Shown here in pieces: positions 17,292-26,862 of a DNA stretch of 64,000 bases; position 1 is the stretch's first letter, and every line of letters begins with the position of its first letter. Both the position numbers and the translations under genes were made by a program. Location: contig NZ_LT717700.1 of NCBI RefSeq assembly GCF_900157385.1, forward strand, positions 372,001 through 436,000, read 5' to 3'. A model generated the notes under the pieces. The model searched no databases, was not told the DNA's origin, and saw nothing but the letters and a program-made list of their open reading frames with translations. This DNA comes from Mycobacterium terramassiliense. Lineage in GTDB: Bacteria; Actinomycetota; Actinomycetes; Mycobacteriales; Mycobacteriaceae.

Positions 17292-18593
17292 TCATTTCGG
17301 CGGCAGCACCGCGCTGCCGTACCAATGACAGGCCAGCAACGCCACCTCGACGTCGAGACGGTCGGCGCCGATCTCCCGGCCACGGCGGGCGACGGCGCGG
17401 CCCACCCGGTACTTGACCGAGTTCGCGTGCATGTTGAGTTCCTCGGCGGCCACCTTGTAGCTCGAACCGCAGCCCAAGAAGACCCGCAACGTCTTCCGTA
17501 GCCGCGCGTCGTTCTCGCTCGCGAGGTCGCCAAGCACGGTGATCACCCAGTCCCGGGTCGCGGCCACGTCGCCGCCCAGGCGCGCGACGATGGACAGCCC
17601 GGGGTCGCCGGCGGCGATCACCGTCGGAGCCGCAGCATCCGGGCGCCCGGCGACGATCGCGACGCCGCGGGCCTCGAGCGCCTCCCGGTGCGACCGGCGA
17701 AAGCCGTCGGCGCCGGCGTGCAACGTCCCGATCGCCAGGTCCGGCGCATCCGGGCGGGTGAGCGCGAAGCGCCGGGCCTTGTCGACGACGTCCGCGGCGT
17801 CGGCGACGGCGGCCCGGAAGGGCAGCCATCCCCACGCGCAGCTCTGGTCGGCGGGCACGAAAAGGGGCGCGGCATCGGCGCCGACCGCGTCGGCCAGGTC
17901 GCGCAGAAACCGTTGCAGCCGGCCGAGTTCGTCCCCCGCGCCGCCCTGCTCCGGGTACCACGTCACCAGCCCCAGGTGGTGCCACCGCAGCGGATAGCGG
18001 ATCGCCGTGGTGGCCGCATCGGCGTCAATCGCCTTGCCGGCGGCCAAAACCTCGCGCACCCGCAGCGCCCGCAGGCTGTTCTGGTTCTCCAGCCAGCGTT
18101 CGCGTTCGTCCTCATAGACCGCGACGACCTGCTGCGACATCCAGTCGATGTAGCCGAACATCGCGGCGCTCATCGCCTCGATCACCGATACCCGCATCCC
18201 GTCCGGGATTTCGACGCCGCGCAGTTCGGCAAAGATCAGCTCGTTCATCCGGCGCTGACCGAGCCGGTAGGCACGCACCAGCGCGTTGACCGGCACCCCG
18301 TGCTGCGCGAGACGACGGGCGTATTCCAGCGCCGCGGTGGGCGCCTCGACGCGCTCGACGGCGATGTCGTAGCGCAGGGCGTGCAGCATGGTGTCGACGT
18401 TTCCCTCGACGCTGGCACCAAGCAGCTCCATGATCCGCGCCTCCCGGGGAAGATCCGGGATCTGCGCCTCGAGGGCGCGATGAATCTCCGACGTCACGTC
18501 GGCCAGCCTGGCGTGCAGTCGCCCGGCGACCTCGGCGACGCATCCCCGCACCCCGGCCCCGGCGTCCAGGGCGTCGAGCTGCGATTTCTTCAC
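17292..18593 (-). CDS. PucR/CdaR-type transcriptional regulator (second copy)
   Basis: 433 residues from GTG 18593. The N-terminal half resembles the first copy (ARRLAQHGVPVNALVRAYRLGQRRMNE) and the C-terminus carries the PucR helix-turn-helix (NMHANSVKYRVGRA, about 390-405). It is divergent from the DUF3556/FAD-oxidoreductase operon, with 140 bp between starts containing the near-symmetric GTTGTC/GATAAC boxes, so it most likely regulates that operon. The two PucR genes are diverged, not a recent duplication. Confidence 0.8.
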   Translation of the reverse strand: MKKSQLDALDAGAGVRGCVAEVAGRLHARLADVTSEIHRALEAQIPDLPREARIMELLGASVEGNVDTMLHALRYDIAVERVEAPTAALEYARRLAQHGVPVNALVRAYRLGQRRMNELIFAELRGVEIPDGMRVSVIEAMSAAMFGYIDWMSQQVVAVYEDERERWLENQNSLRALRVREVLAAGKAIDADAATTAIRYPLRWHHLGLVTWYPEQGGAGDELGRLQRFLRDLADAVGADAAPLFVPADQSCAWGWLPFRAAVADAADVVDKARRFALTRPDAPDLAIGTLHAGADGFRRSHREALEARGVAIVAGRPDAAAPTVIAAGDPGLSIVARLGGDVAATRDWVITVLGDLASENDARLRKTLRVFLGCGSSYKVAAEELNMHANSVKYRVGRAVARRGREIGADRLDVEVALLACHWYGSAVLPPK

Positions 18594-18733
18594 CCCAATG
18601 ACGTTAGACGCCGACGTTGTCTCCTGGCGATAACTCCGGCTCGCGGCTTTGTCGCTCCGCGACTGTGTCGCGCCGCACACCGGACCTAGCGTTGTCGCCA
18701 CGCTTACTCCCGACGCCCGAAGGAGCGAAGGAA

Positions 18734-20497
18734 ATGGGATTCACACAACCGGTTCTCGCCGCGGTCGACCCGGACACCTTCTTGCAGAAGCCGCTCATGG
18801 AGCGGATGCGCATCCTCGCCCTCGACTGGGGCGAAAAGGGCTTCGGCTCACCGAAAATGGTGCACACCATCTACGTCGTGAAGCTGGTCGTGTTCTTCGC
18901 GATCGGCGGCATCACCGTCGCGACGGCGACGTCGGGGCTGCCCGCCTTCTGGCACGTGTCCGAGTGGTGGAACCAGCCCATCGTCTACCAGAAGGTGATC
19001 CTGTGGACGGTGCTGTTGGAGGCGATCGGCGTGGCCGGCTCCTGGGGTCCGCTGGCCGGCAAGGTCAAGCCGATGACCGGCGGCATCCTGTTCTGGGCCC
19101 GGCCCGGCACCATCCGGCTGCGACCGTGGAAGTGGGTGCCGTTCACCGCAGGTGACCGGCGGACCTGGTTCGACATCGGGGTGTACCTGGCGCTGTTGGC
19201 CAGCCTGGCCGTCGCGCTGCTGTCGCCGGGGGCGCACAGCGACTCGCTGTCGAAGGCGTTGCCGCACAACACCTCCGGGCTCGTGAACCCCGCACTGCTC
19301 GTCGCGCCGATCGCGCTGCTGGTGCTCATCGGCCTGCGGGACAAGATCATCTTCCTGGCCGCCCGTGGCGAGCAGTACCTGCCGGCGATGTTCTTCTTCG
19401 CCGCGCTTCCGTTCGTCAACATGATCATCGCGTGCAAGATGCTGATCGTCGTCGTGTGGGTCGGCGCCGGCTTCTCGAAGTTCGGTAAGCACTTCTCCAA
19501 CGTCATCCCGCCGATGGTCAGCAACACGATATTCGCGCCCAAATCGGTGCGGCGGGCGCACTACCGCGACTTCGGGCGCGACATGCGGCCGTCGCGATTC
19601 GCGGATTTCATGGCACACGTCAACGGCACCACGGTGGAAATCATCGCCCCCCTGATCCTGTTCTTCTCGACGAGCAGGTGGCTGACGCTGGCCGCGGCGC
19701 TGCTGATGGTGGGGTTCCACCTGTTCATCATTTCGACGTTCCCGCTGGCGGTGCCGCTGGAATGGAACGCCGTCTTCGCCTACAGCGCGGTCTTTTTGTT
19801 CCTGGGCTTCCCGAACTGGACCGGGTACGCCCCGTGGAACATGACACCGACGTACCTGGCCCTGGTGATCGCCGCCGCCCTGCTGTTCTACCCGGCGCTG
19901 GGCAACCTGCGGCCCGACAAGGTGTCGTTCCTGCCCGCGATGCGGCAGTACGCGGGCAACTGGGCCTCGGCGGTGTGGACCTTCGCGCCCGGTGCCGAGC
20001 GGAAGCTCAACGCGGTCACCCGCACCGCGTCCAACCAGATCGACCAGTTCGTCGCGGCCGGCTACGAACCCGCGTGGGCCGAAATCACCCTGCAGAAGAC
20101 GATCGCCTGGCGCAGCATGCACAGCCAGGGACGCGGCCTGTTCTCGCTGCTGTTGACGCACCTGCCCGACGTCGACACGCGCACCGTGCGCGAGGGTGAG
20201 TTCGTGTGCAATTCCCTGATCGGTTTCAACTTCGGCGACGGGCACCTGCACAATGAAGACTTGATCAAGGCCATGCAGAGCCAAGCCGCGTTTGAGCCGG
20301 GCGAGTGCGTCATCGCCTGGGTGGAGTCCGAGGCCTTCGGCAGCGGCGTTCAGCACTACCAGCTGGTCGACGCCGCGCTCGGGGTCATCGAACGCGGGAC
20401 CTGGAAGGTGGCCGACGCCGTGGCCGAGCAGCCCTGGCTGCCCAACGGCCCCATCCCGACGCAGGTCAGCTGGTCGCTGCTCGGAGCCATGGCATGA
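18734..20497 (+). CDS. DUF3556 transmembrane protein
   Basis: 587 residues, start preceded by AGGAGCGAAGG. About nine to ten hydrophobic helices span residues 45-400 (for example KLVVFFAIGGITVA and LLVAPIALLVLIGL), followed by a soluble C-terminal domain of about 180 residues. It resembles the mycobacterial/actinobacterial DUF3556 family of unknown function. Its stop overlaps the next ATG by 4 nt, so it is translated with the FAD oxidoreductase, suggesting a membrane-bound redox or lipid-modifying pair. Confidence 0.78.
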   Translation: MGFTQPVLAAVDPDTFLQKPLMERMRILALDWGEKGFGSPKMVHTIYVVKLVVFFAIGGITVATATSGLPAFWHVSEWWNQPIVYQKVILWTVLLEAIGVAGSWGPLAGKVKPMTGGILFWARPGTIRLRPWKWVPFTAGDRRTWFDIGVYLALLASLAVALLSPGAHSDSLSKALPHNTSGLVNPALLVAPIALLVLIGLRDKIIFLAARGEQYLPAMFFFAALPFVNMIIACKMLIVVVWVGAGFSKFGKHFSNVIPPMVSNTIFAPKSVRRAHYRDFGRDMRPSRFADFMAHVNGTTVEIIAPLILFFSTSRWLTLAAALLMVGFHLFIISTFPLAVPLEWNAVFAYSAVFLFLGFPNWTGYAPWNMTPTYLALVIAAALLFYPALGNLRPDKVSFLPAMRQYAGNWASAVWTFAPGAERKLNAVTRTASNQIDQFVAAGYEPAWAEITLQKTIAWRSMHSQGRGLFSLLLTHLPDVDTRTVREGEFVCNSLIGFNFGDGHLHNEDLIKAMQSQAAFEPGECVIAWVESEAFGSGVQHYQLVDAALGVIERGTWKVADAVAEQPWLPNGPIPTQVSWSLLGAMA

Positions 20498-21912
20498 GCA
20501 CCGCGCTGGTGGTGGGCGGCGGACCCAACGGCCTGGCCGCCGCCGTCTGCCTGGCCGCCGAGGGCGTGCAGGTCACCGTGCTCGAGGCCGCCGACGAGGT
20601 GGGCGGCGGCGCGCGCAGCTCCGAGGCGATCGTCCCCGGCCTGCTGCACGACCACTGCTCGGCGATCCACCCGATGGCCGTCGGCTCGCCGTTCCTGGGC
20701 CGCTTCGACCTGCGGCGGTACGGCCTGACCTGGCGCTGGCCGGAGGTCGACTGCGTGCACCCCCTCGACGGCGGCGGCGCCGGCGTGCTGCATCGCTCGG
20801 TGGACGAGACCGCGGCCGGTCTCGGGCGCGACGGGTCGCGGTGGCGGCTGGCGTTCGGCTACGCGGCCCGCCGGTTCGACGCCTTGAGCGACGACATCAT
20901 GGGGCCGCTGCTGCGGCTGCCGGATCATCCGCTGATGCTGGCCCGGTTCGGTGTGCCCACCTTGCTTCCCGGGTCGACATTCGCGCGGCTGTTTCGCACC
21001 GACGAGGGCCGGGCGTTGTTCGGAGGTGTTGCGGCACATGCCTTCCGGCCGTTGCATTATCCGATGACGTCCGCGATCGGGATGGGCATCATCGCCGCGG
21101 GCCACCGGCACGGCTGGGCGGTGGCCGAAGGGGGATCGCAGTCGATCACCAACGCGATGGTGGCGCTGCTGACCGACCTCGGCGGCAAGATCGAGACCGG
21201 CGTGCCGGTCAGAGCGGCCGCCCAGCTGCCGCCCGCGGACGTCACGATGTTCGACCTGGCGCCCGGCGCGGTCGCCGGGATCCTGGGAGATCGCCTGCCG
21301 CGCCATGTTTCCCGGGCCTTCAGGAGGTTTCGCCGCGGCCCCGGCGCCTTCAAGGTCGACTTCGCCGTCGAGGGCGGCGTGCCCTGGGCGAACCCGCATG
21401 CGCACCGGGCCGGCACCGTCCACCTGGCCGGGACCTACGCCGAACTGGCCGCGACCGAGCGCGAGGTCCATGCCGGGCGCATGCCCGAGCGGCCTTTCGT
21501 GCTGGTCGGTCAGCAGTATCTGGCCGATCCGCAACGCTCGGTGGGCGATACGCATCCGGTGTGGACCTACGCCCACGTCCCCAACGGATACACCGGCGAC
21601 GCCACCGCGGCGATCGTCGCCCAAATCGAGCGGTTCGCGCCCGGCTTCGCCGAACGCGTGGTCGGCAAGGCGGTTCGTTCGACGGCGCAGCTGGCCACCT
21701 ACAACCCCAACTACGACGGCGGCGACATCATGACCGGCGCCAAGGACATCCGCCAGCTCACCTTCGGACCGCGAATTACGTTATCCCCCTACAGCATCGG
21801 CGTGCCCGGCATGTACATCTGCTCTGCCGCCACCCCGCCGGGGCCGGGAGCCCACGGCATGTGCGGCGCCAACGCCGCCCGGCTGGCGCTGGCCGAGCTG
21901 GGCCGGGCGTAA
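20494..21912 (+). CDS. FAD-dependent oxidoreductase, phytoene-desaturase-like
   Basis: 472 residues. The N-terminal dinucleotide motif ALVVGGGPNGLAAAVCLAAEG with VTVLEAADEVGGGARS is the amine-oxidase/CrtI-type FAD fold; the C-terminal GPGAHGMCGANAARLAL closes the FAD site. Relatives desaturate carotenoids or act on other polyprenyl or retinol-like substrates, but no crtB/crtE genes are near, so a carotenoid role is not supported. Co-translated with the DUF3556 membrane protein. Confidence 0.8.
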   Translation: MSTALVVGGGPNGLAAAVCLAAEGVQVTVLEAADEVGGGARSSEAIVPGLLHDHCSAIHPMAVGSPFLGRFDLRRYGLTWRWPEVDCVHPLDGGGAGVLHRSVDETAAGLGRDGSRWRLAFGYAARRFDALSDDIMGPLLRLPDHPLMLARFGVPTLLPGSTFARLFRTDEGRALFGGVAAHAFRPLHYPMTSAIGMGIIAAGHRHGWAVAEGGSQSITNAMVALLTDLGGKIETGVPVRAAAQLPPADVTMFDLAPGAVAGILGDRLPRHVSRAFRRFRRGPGAFKVDFAVEGGVPWANPHAHRAGTVHLAGTYAELAATEREVHAGRMPERPFVLVGQQYLADPQRSVGDTHPVWTYAHVPNGYTGDATAAIVAQIERFAPGFAERVVGKAVRSTAQLATYNPNYDGGDIMTGAKDIRQLTFGPRITLSPYSIGVPGMYICSAATPPGPGAHGMCGANAARLALAELGRA

Positions 21913-21921
21913 CAAGGCCTT

Positions 21922-21953
21922 GTGCGAGTGTAGTCAAATGACTACACTCGCAC
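21922..21953. terminator. Near-perfect 32-bp palindrome after the FAD oxidoreductase gene
   Basis: Arms of 15 bp (GTGCGAGTGTAGTCA and its reverse complement) are separated by two A residues, starting 9 nt after the stop codon. A terminator hairpin is likely; there is no U-tract. Its position only 44 bp before the next start also allows an operator for the downstream secreted-protein gene. Confidence 0.6.
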
Positions 21954-21996
21954 TACCGCGTGGTTACACGCAGCACCACAGGAGGATTGGATCGAC

Positions 21997-22227
21997 ATGA
22001 AGCGATTCGTCGCCGCCAGCGCGCTGGCTCTCGCGGGGTTGATGACCACCGGCGTAGGCGTCAGCGCGGCGGACACCATTCAGACCGAGGGCAGCTACCC
22101 CACCCGGGAAGCCTGTCAGGACGCCGGCCCGGGCGTGAAGGCGTCGACGCCGGGGAACTGGAACAACTTCTGGTGCGTCCCGGACCGCACGGCTGCCGGC
22201 CAGTGGCGCCTGGTGCTCAGCAACTGA
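21997..22227 (+). CDS. Small secreted protein
   Basis: 76 residues, start preceded by AGGAGG. A Sec signal peptide (MKRFVAASALALAGLMTTGV, cleavage probably after VSA at 24) precedes a mature domain of about 50 residues with two cysteines (42 and 60), probably one disulfide. Family unknown to me; many mycobacterial small exported proteins look like this. It is convergent with the 3-hydroxyacyl-CoA dehydrogenase gene, 8 bp from its stop. Confidence 0.75.
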   Translation: MKRFVAASALALAGLMTTGVGVSAADTIQTEGSYPTREACQDAGPGVKASTPGNWNNFWCVPDRTAAGQWRLVLSN

Positions 22228-22235
22228 GCGCGACG

Positions 22236-23102
22236 TCAATACGTGTAGAAGCCCTCGCCCGTCTTGACACCGAGTTTGCCGGCGTCGACATGGCTCTGCA
22301 ACAACTCGCGCACGTGTTCGGGTAGGTGCGGGAACTCCTCGGCGTAGTGGTTTTCGATGTCCAGCACCACATCGAGGCCGACGAGGTCCATCATCTGAAA
22401 CGGCCCGGCCGGCACGCCCCAGTTGACCTTGAACATCCCGTCGACGTCCTCCGGGCGGGCGACGCCCTCGGCGACCACGGCCAGCGACTCACGTTTGATG
22501 GCCGCCCAGATCCGATTGAAGATGAAGCCGGTCGATTCCTTGCGCGCCTCGAAGGGATGGACGCCGAACTCGGGCAGCACCCTCAGCAGCGTGTCGAGCA
22601 GCCCGCGGTCGGTCTGTCCGTCGGACATCAGGTCGACGGCGTTGGCCTCGGGCGGCATGTAGAAGTGCGTGTTGCACAATCGCGTCTTGTCCCGCACCGC
22701 GTCGGCCATCAGGCGCGAGGGGTACGACGACGAATTGGTGCCGAAGATGGTGCCGGGCGGCGCCGCCCGGTCGATCTGGTCCCACGTCGCTTTTTTGATC
22801 TCGAGCTTCTCCGGGACGGATTCGACGACGAGCCAGGCGTCGTCCAACGCCTCTTCCAGCGATCCCGCGCCGATCGCACCACCCACGTCACCAAAATCCC
22901 GCTGCGCCAACACCTTCGGCAGCGTCTCCATCACGTACCGGATCGCCGAGTTACGCTGTTCGGCACGGGGCGCGAAGATCCGCACGGTTCCCCCGCGGCT
23001 GGCGAACATCAGCGCTATGCGGCGGCCCAGCGTTCCCGCCCCGATCACCGCGACCGGGCGGTTCTCGATGTCCTCGAACGTGTAGGAGTACGTGCCAGTC
23101 AC
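22236..23102 (-). CDS. 3-hydroxyacyl-CoA dehydrogenase family protein
   Basis: 288 residues. Rossmann motif VAVIGAGTLGRRIALMFA (17-34), ESVPEKLEIKK, and the C-terminal dimerisation domain ending KLGVKTGEGFYTY are all family hallmarks. It oxidises 3-hydroxyacyl-CoA with NAD in beta-oxidation or related acid metabolism, and could also supply or drain the monomer used by the PHA synthase encoded 9 kb away. Single-gene unit on the minus strand. Confidence 0.88.
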   Translation of the reverse strand: MTGTYSYTFEDIENRPVAVIGAGTLGRRIALMFASRGGTVRIFAPRAEQRNSAIRYVMETLPKVLAQRDFGDVGGAIGAGSLEEALDDAWLVVESVPEKLEIKKATWDQIDRAAPPGTIFGTNSSSYPSRLMADAVRDKTRLCNTHFYMPPEANAVDLMSDGQTDRGLLDTLLRVLPEFGVHPFEARKESTGFIFNRIWAAIKRESLAVVAEGVARPEDVDGMFKVNWGVPAGPFQMMDLVGLDVVLDIENHYAEEFPHLPEHVRELLQSHVDAGKLGVKTGEGFYTY

Positions 23103-23172
23103 ACTCGGATCCTAAGTCGCAGCCGTACGCAAAGATCCGTCGCCCGACCACAAAGACGCCCCGAATCTTGTC

Positions 23173-23290
23173 CCACGCAGACAGATTCAAATCACTTGGG
23201 CCACTTTGGTTTCACTGGTCCCACTGATTCGCGAGTGTTGCACCACGCAGGCGGGTCGAAATCACTTGGGCCACTGTGGTTTCACCGGTC
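23173..23290. repeat. Two 48-bp direct repeats before the DUF222-HNH gene
   Basis: Copies at 23173-23220 and 23243-23290, both starting CCACGCAG and ending GGTTTCAC(T/C)GGTC, share the core ATCACTTGGGCCACT and differ at a handful of positions; the spacer is 22 bp. They end 44 bp before the HNH gene start. Role unknown; options are regulator binding, a trace of insertion, or a mobile-intron-like target. Confidence 0.7.
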
Positions 23291-23334
23291 TCAGGGCGGC
23301 CGTTTTTGTCGGACCCCTTGGTTAGTTTGGCGGT

Positions 23335-24732
23335 ATGGCTGGCAATGGTGTGGATCGCGAGGCGCTGGCCGCCGCGCTTGACGCACTGGATGCCGCGTTG
23401 GATGAGGTGGCCCGCTTCGATTGCCAGGCGTTGACAACTCCCGAGCACCTGCGGTTGTTGGGACGCGTGGAGCGCTGGCGCCGGCGACTGCCGGCCGTGG
23501 AGCATCCGTTGATCAACGCGCTGCGCCGCCAGGCCACCCCGGCGGAGTTGGGCGGCAAGCTCGAGCACGCGATCGCCGAGGCCACCCTGATCAGCTACCG
23601 CGAGGCCTCGAGGCGCCTCGGCGAGGCCGCCGATCTGGGGCCGCGCCACGGCCTGACCGGCGAACCGATGGCGCCGGTGTTGCGGGCGTGCGCTGCCGCG
23701 CAACGCCAGGGCACGTTGGGCTCAGGCCACGTCGGGGTGATCCGCACGTTCTTCAAGCAACTGCCCGGCTGGATCGACGCGGCCACCCGCGAACAAGTCG
23801 AATCCCTGCTGGCCACCCAGGGCACCCAGTTTCGGCCCGAACAACTCAGCGCATTCGCCAAAGTGCTCGCCGACTGCCTCAACCCCGACGGCACCTACAC
23901 CGACGAGGATCGCGCCCGGGCCCGCTCGCTGACGCTGGGCCCCCAACAAGCCGACGGCATGTCCGAGCTGCGCGCGATGCTCACCCCCGAACTGCGCGCC
24001 ACCCTGGAAGCCGTGCTGGCCAAACTGGGCGCCCCCGGCATGTGCAACCCCGACGACGACACCCCCTGCATCGACGGCACACCCTCCCAAGCCGCCATCG
24101 ACAACGACACCCGCCGCCAGGCCCAACGCCAACACGACGCGCTGACCACCGCGCTGCGCGCCCTGTTGATGTCGGGGAAACTGGGCCAACGCAACGGGCT
24201 GCCCACCTCGATCATCATCACCACCACCCTGGCCGAACTCGAAGCCGCCGCCGGCAAGGGCCTCACCGGCGGGGGCACCCTGTTGCCGATGAGCGACGTC
24301 ATCCGCCAGGCCCGCCACGCCCGGCACTACCTAGCCATCTTCGATAAGGGCAAGGCGCTGGCGCTCTATCACACCAAACGGGTGGCCTCCCCGGCCCAAC
24401 GACTCGTGCTCTACGCCAAAGAGCGCGGCTGCAGCGCCCCGGGCTGCACCGTGCCCGGCTACTACTGCGAAGTCCACCACGTCATCGGCTACGCCGCATG
24501 CCGCGAAACCGACATCAACAACCTCACCCTGGGCTGCGGCACCCAACACCGCATCATCCAACCCGGCGGCTGGAGCACCCGCAAAAACGCCCGCGGGGAA
24601 ACCGAATGGATCCCGCCACCCCACCTCGACCGCGGCCAACCCCGCACCAACACCTACTGGCACCCCGAAAAACTCCTCCACACCGACAACGGCGAAGGCG
24701 AGGACGAGGGCGAGAGTCCAGGCGCGGCATAG
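23335..24732 (+). CDS. DUF222/HNH endonuclease (13E12 family)
   Basis: 465 residues. An N-terminal DUF222 helical domain (about 30-330) is followed by an HNH nuclease domain with [20 protein letters not shown] (about 363-382) and [13 protein letters not shown]. This is the repetitive 13E12/REP13E12 family, found in many copies in mycobacteria and associated with phage insertion sites in M. tuberculosis. Activity is unproven; its copies vary between strains. The C-terminal tail is acidic and low in complexity. Confidence 0.88.
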   Translation: MAGNGVDREALAAALDALDAALDEVARFDCQALTTPEHLRLLGRVERWRRRLPAVEHPLINALRRQATPAELGGKLEHAIAEATLISYREASRRLGEAADLGPRHGLTGEPMAPVLRACAAAQRQGTLGSGHVGVIRTFFKQLPGWIDAATREQVESLLATQGTQFRPEQLSAFAKVLADCLNPDGTYTDEDRARARSLTLGPQQADGMSELRAMLTPELRATLEAVLAKLGAPGMCNPDDDTPCIDGTPSQAAIDNDTRRQAQRQHDALTTALRALLMSGKLGQRNGLPTSIIITTTLAELEAAAGKGLTGGGTLLPMSDVIRQARHARHYLAIFDKGKALALYHTKRVASPAQRLVLYAKERGCSAPGCTVPGYYCEVHHVIGYAACRETDINNLTLGCGTQHRIIQPGGWSTRKNARGETEWIPPPHLDRGQPRTNTYWHPEKLLHTDNGEGEDEGESPGAA

Positions 24733-24741
24733 CGATCCGCG

Positions 24742-25509
24742 CTACAGCAGCTTCATCTGCTCCGATTGCTCTTCGACCGGTGCGAGCAGCTCCGGCCCGT
24801 TGTTGCGCACGTTGTTGACCAGGGTCGACACCTCGCGCATCCGGATGCCGTGCACGTCGGGCGCGCGGGCGAGCAGCTCTTCATCGACCGGCGCGTCGGG
24901 GTTCAGCCAGCGGTCCCAGTCCCGTTCCGGCACCACCAACGGCATCCGGTCGTGGATCTCGGCGAGCTCCCCGGGGGCGTCGGTGGTGATGATCGTGCAA
25001 CTCAGCAGCGGGGCGGCGTCCTTCTGGTCTTTGGGCTTCCACACCGACCACAGCCCGGCCATGAACAGCGGCTCGCCGTCCTCGCGGTACATGAAGAACG
25101 GCGTCTTGCGGGACTTCTTGCCGTCGCGGTCGGGATTGACGCGCCATTCGTAATAGCCGTCCATCGGTATCAGGCAGCGCTTGGACTTGGCGCTCGACCG
25201 GAAGGCGGGCGAGCTGGTGACCTTCTCGGCGCGGGCGTTGATCAGCAGCGGGCCCTTGCCCTCCGGCGCCCCGTCGGCGCCGGCCTTGGCCCAGGGCGGG
25301 ATCAGGCCCCAGCGCATGAGCCGGACGCGGCGGGTGGGGTCGTCGTCGGGCTCGGTATGCCGGGTGACGACGGTCGCGATGGTCGCCGTCGGCGCGACGT
25401 TGAAGTTCGGCGCATCGGCGTTGGGGACGGTGCCGGTCGCCTCGTCGATCGCCTTGATCTTCTCCGCCAGCTTCGCCGGATCCGTGGTCACCGCAAACCG
25501 CCCGCACAT
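24742..25509 (-). CDS. SRAP/HMCES-family protein (Rv3226c-like)
   Basis: 255 residues starting MCGRF; after Met removal Cys2 is the catalytic nucleophile that crosslinks to abasic sites in single-stranded DNA. Other active-site blocks: NFNVAPT (Asn), [15 protein letters not shown] (Glu) and [10 protein letters not shown] (His). This family (bacterial YedK) protects abasic sites during replication and SOS. It is divergent from aroA with 69 bp between. M. tuberculosis synteny resumes here. Confidence 0.92.
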   Translation of the reverse strand: MCGRFAVTTDPAKLAEKIKAIDEATGTVPNADAPNFNVAPTATIATVVTRHTEPDDDPTRRVRLMRWGLIPPWAKAGADGAPEGKGPLLINARAEKVTSSPAFRSSAKSKRCLIPMDGYYEWRVNPDRDGKKSRKTPFFMYREDGEPLFMAGLWSVWKPKDQKDAAPLLSCTIITTDAPGELAEIHDRMPLVVPERDWDRWLNPDAPVDEELLARAPDVHGIRMREVSTLVNNVRNNGPELLAPVEEQSEQMKLL

Positions 25510-25578
25510 AACCCCCATAGTGGCAGAGCCACACACTGCTATTGGTTGCCGAACGCGGCAACAAGCGATGATGTAGCG

Positions 25579-26862
25579 GTGACCACCTGGACCGCCCCGC
25601 AGGCCACCGCGCCGGTGCGCGCGACCGTGACCGTCCCGGGCTCGAAGTCGCAGACCAACCGCGCGCTGGTGCTGGCCGGGCTGGCGGCCGCGCAGGGGCA
25701 CGGCGCCTCCACGATCAGCGGGGCGCTGCGCAGCCGGGACACCGACCTGATGATCGGGGCGCTGCGCACGCTGGGCCTGCGCGTCGACGGGACCGGATCC
25801 GACCTGACCGTCAGCGGCCACATCTCCCCCGGACCCGACGCCACCGTGGACTGCGGCCTGGCCGGCACCGTCCTGCGGTTCGTCCCGCCGCTGGCCGCGC
25901 TGGCCGACGCGGTGGTGGAATTCGACGGCGACGAGCAGGCCCGGTCCCGGCCCATCGCGCCGCTGCTGGACGCGCTGCGCGGCCTGGGCGTCAAGATCGA
26001 CGGGACCGGTCTGCCGTTCCGGGTCCGGGGCGGCGGATCGGTCGCCGGCGGCACCGTCGCCATCGACGCCTCCGCGTCATCGCAATTCGTGTCGGGCCTG
26101 CTGTTGTGCGCGGCCTCGTTCACCGAGGGCCTGACCGTCCGACACACCGGATCGCAGCTGCCGTCGGCGCCGCACATCGCGATGACGACGGTGATGCTGC
26201 GCCAGGCCGGAGTCGACGTCGACGACTCCGTCCCGAACCGCTGGCGCGTGCGGGCCGGCGCGGTCGCGGCCCGGCGCTGGGAGGTCGAGCCCGATCTGAC
26301 CAACGCCGTCCCGTTCCTGGCGGCGGCCGTGGTCACCGGCGGGGCGGTGCGCATCACCGGCTGGCCCGCGGTCAGCGTGCAGCCCGCCGACGACATCCTG
26401 AGCGTCCTGGCCAAGTTGAATGCCGTTGTGACGCAGACCGATTCGTCCCTGGAGGTACGCGGATCGGCCGACTACCCCGGCTTTGATGTGGACCTGCGCG
26501 CCGTCGGCGAGCTGACGCCGTCGGTGGCGGCGCTGGCCGCGCTGGCCACCCCCGGCTCGGTATCGCGGCTGTCCGGCATCGCCCACCTGCGGGGCCACGA
26601 GACCGATCGGCTCGCCGCGCTGAGCGCCGAGATCAACCGCCTCGGCGGCGACTGCGCCGAAACGCCCGACGGCCTGGTGATCACCGCGACGCCGCTGCGC
26701 GGGGGCACATGGCGCGCGTACGCCGATCATCGAATGGCGATGGCCGGGGCGATCGTCGGGTTACGGGTCGCCGGGGTCGAGGTGGACGACATCGGCGCGA
26801 CCGGCAAGACGCTGCCGGAGTTCCCGCAGCTGTGGGCCCGCATGCTGGAGCCCGGCATGTGA
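25579..26862 (+). CDS. aroA: EPSP synthase (shikimate pathway)
   Basis: 427 residues from GTG 25579. The phosphoenolpyruvate/shikimate-3-phosphate-binding motif [15 protein letters not shown] lies at about 19-33, with the LAGTVLRF and [11 protein letters not shown] signatures further on and the active-site loop YADHRMAMA near the end. It makes 5-enolpyruvylshikimate-3-phosphate. M. tuberculosis AroA has a longer C-terminal tail (450 residues); this copy ends soon after LPEFPQLW. The stop overlaps the rsgA GTG by 4 nt. Confidence 0.95.
   Translation: MTTWTAPQATAPVRATVTVPGSKSQTNRALVLAGLAAAQGHGASTISGALRSRDTDLMIGALRTLGLRVDGTGSDLTVSGHISPGPDATVDCGLAGTVLRFVPPLAALADAVVEFDGDEQARSRPIAPLLDALRGLGVKIDGTGLPFRVRGGGSVAGGTVAIDASASSQFVSGLLLCAASFTEGLTVRHTGSQLPSAPHIAMTTVMLRQAGVDVDDSVPNRWRVRAGAVAARRWEVEPDLTNAVPFLAAAVVTGGAVRITGWPAVSVQPADDILSVLAKLNAVVTQTDSSLEVRGSADYPGFDVDLRAVGELTPSVAALAALATPGSVSRLSGIAHLRGHETDRLAALSAEINRLGGDCAETPDGLVITATPLRGGTWRAYADHRMAMAGAIVGLRVAGVEVDDIGATGKTLPEFPQLWARMLEPGM

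Noticed and set aside
20494..21912. Carotenoid biosynthesis locus
   Set aside because: The FAD enzyme resembles phytoene desaturases, but no phytoene synthase, GGPP synthase or cyclase gene is nearby; its partner is a DUF3556 membrane protein.
23173..23290. CRISPR-like pair
   Set aside because: Only two repeats, short spacer, no cas genes; units are too long and diverged.
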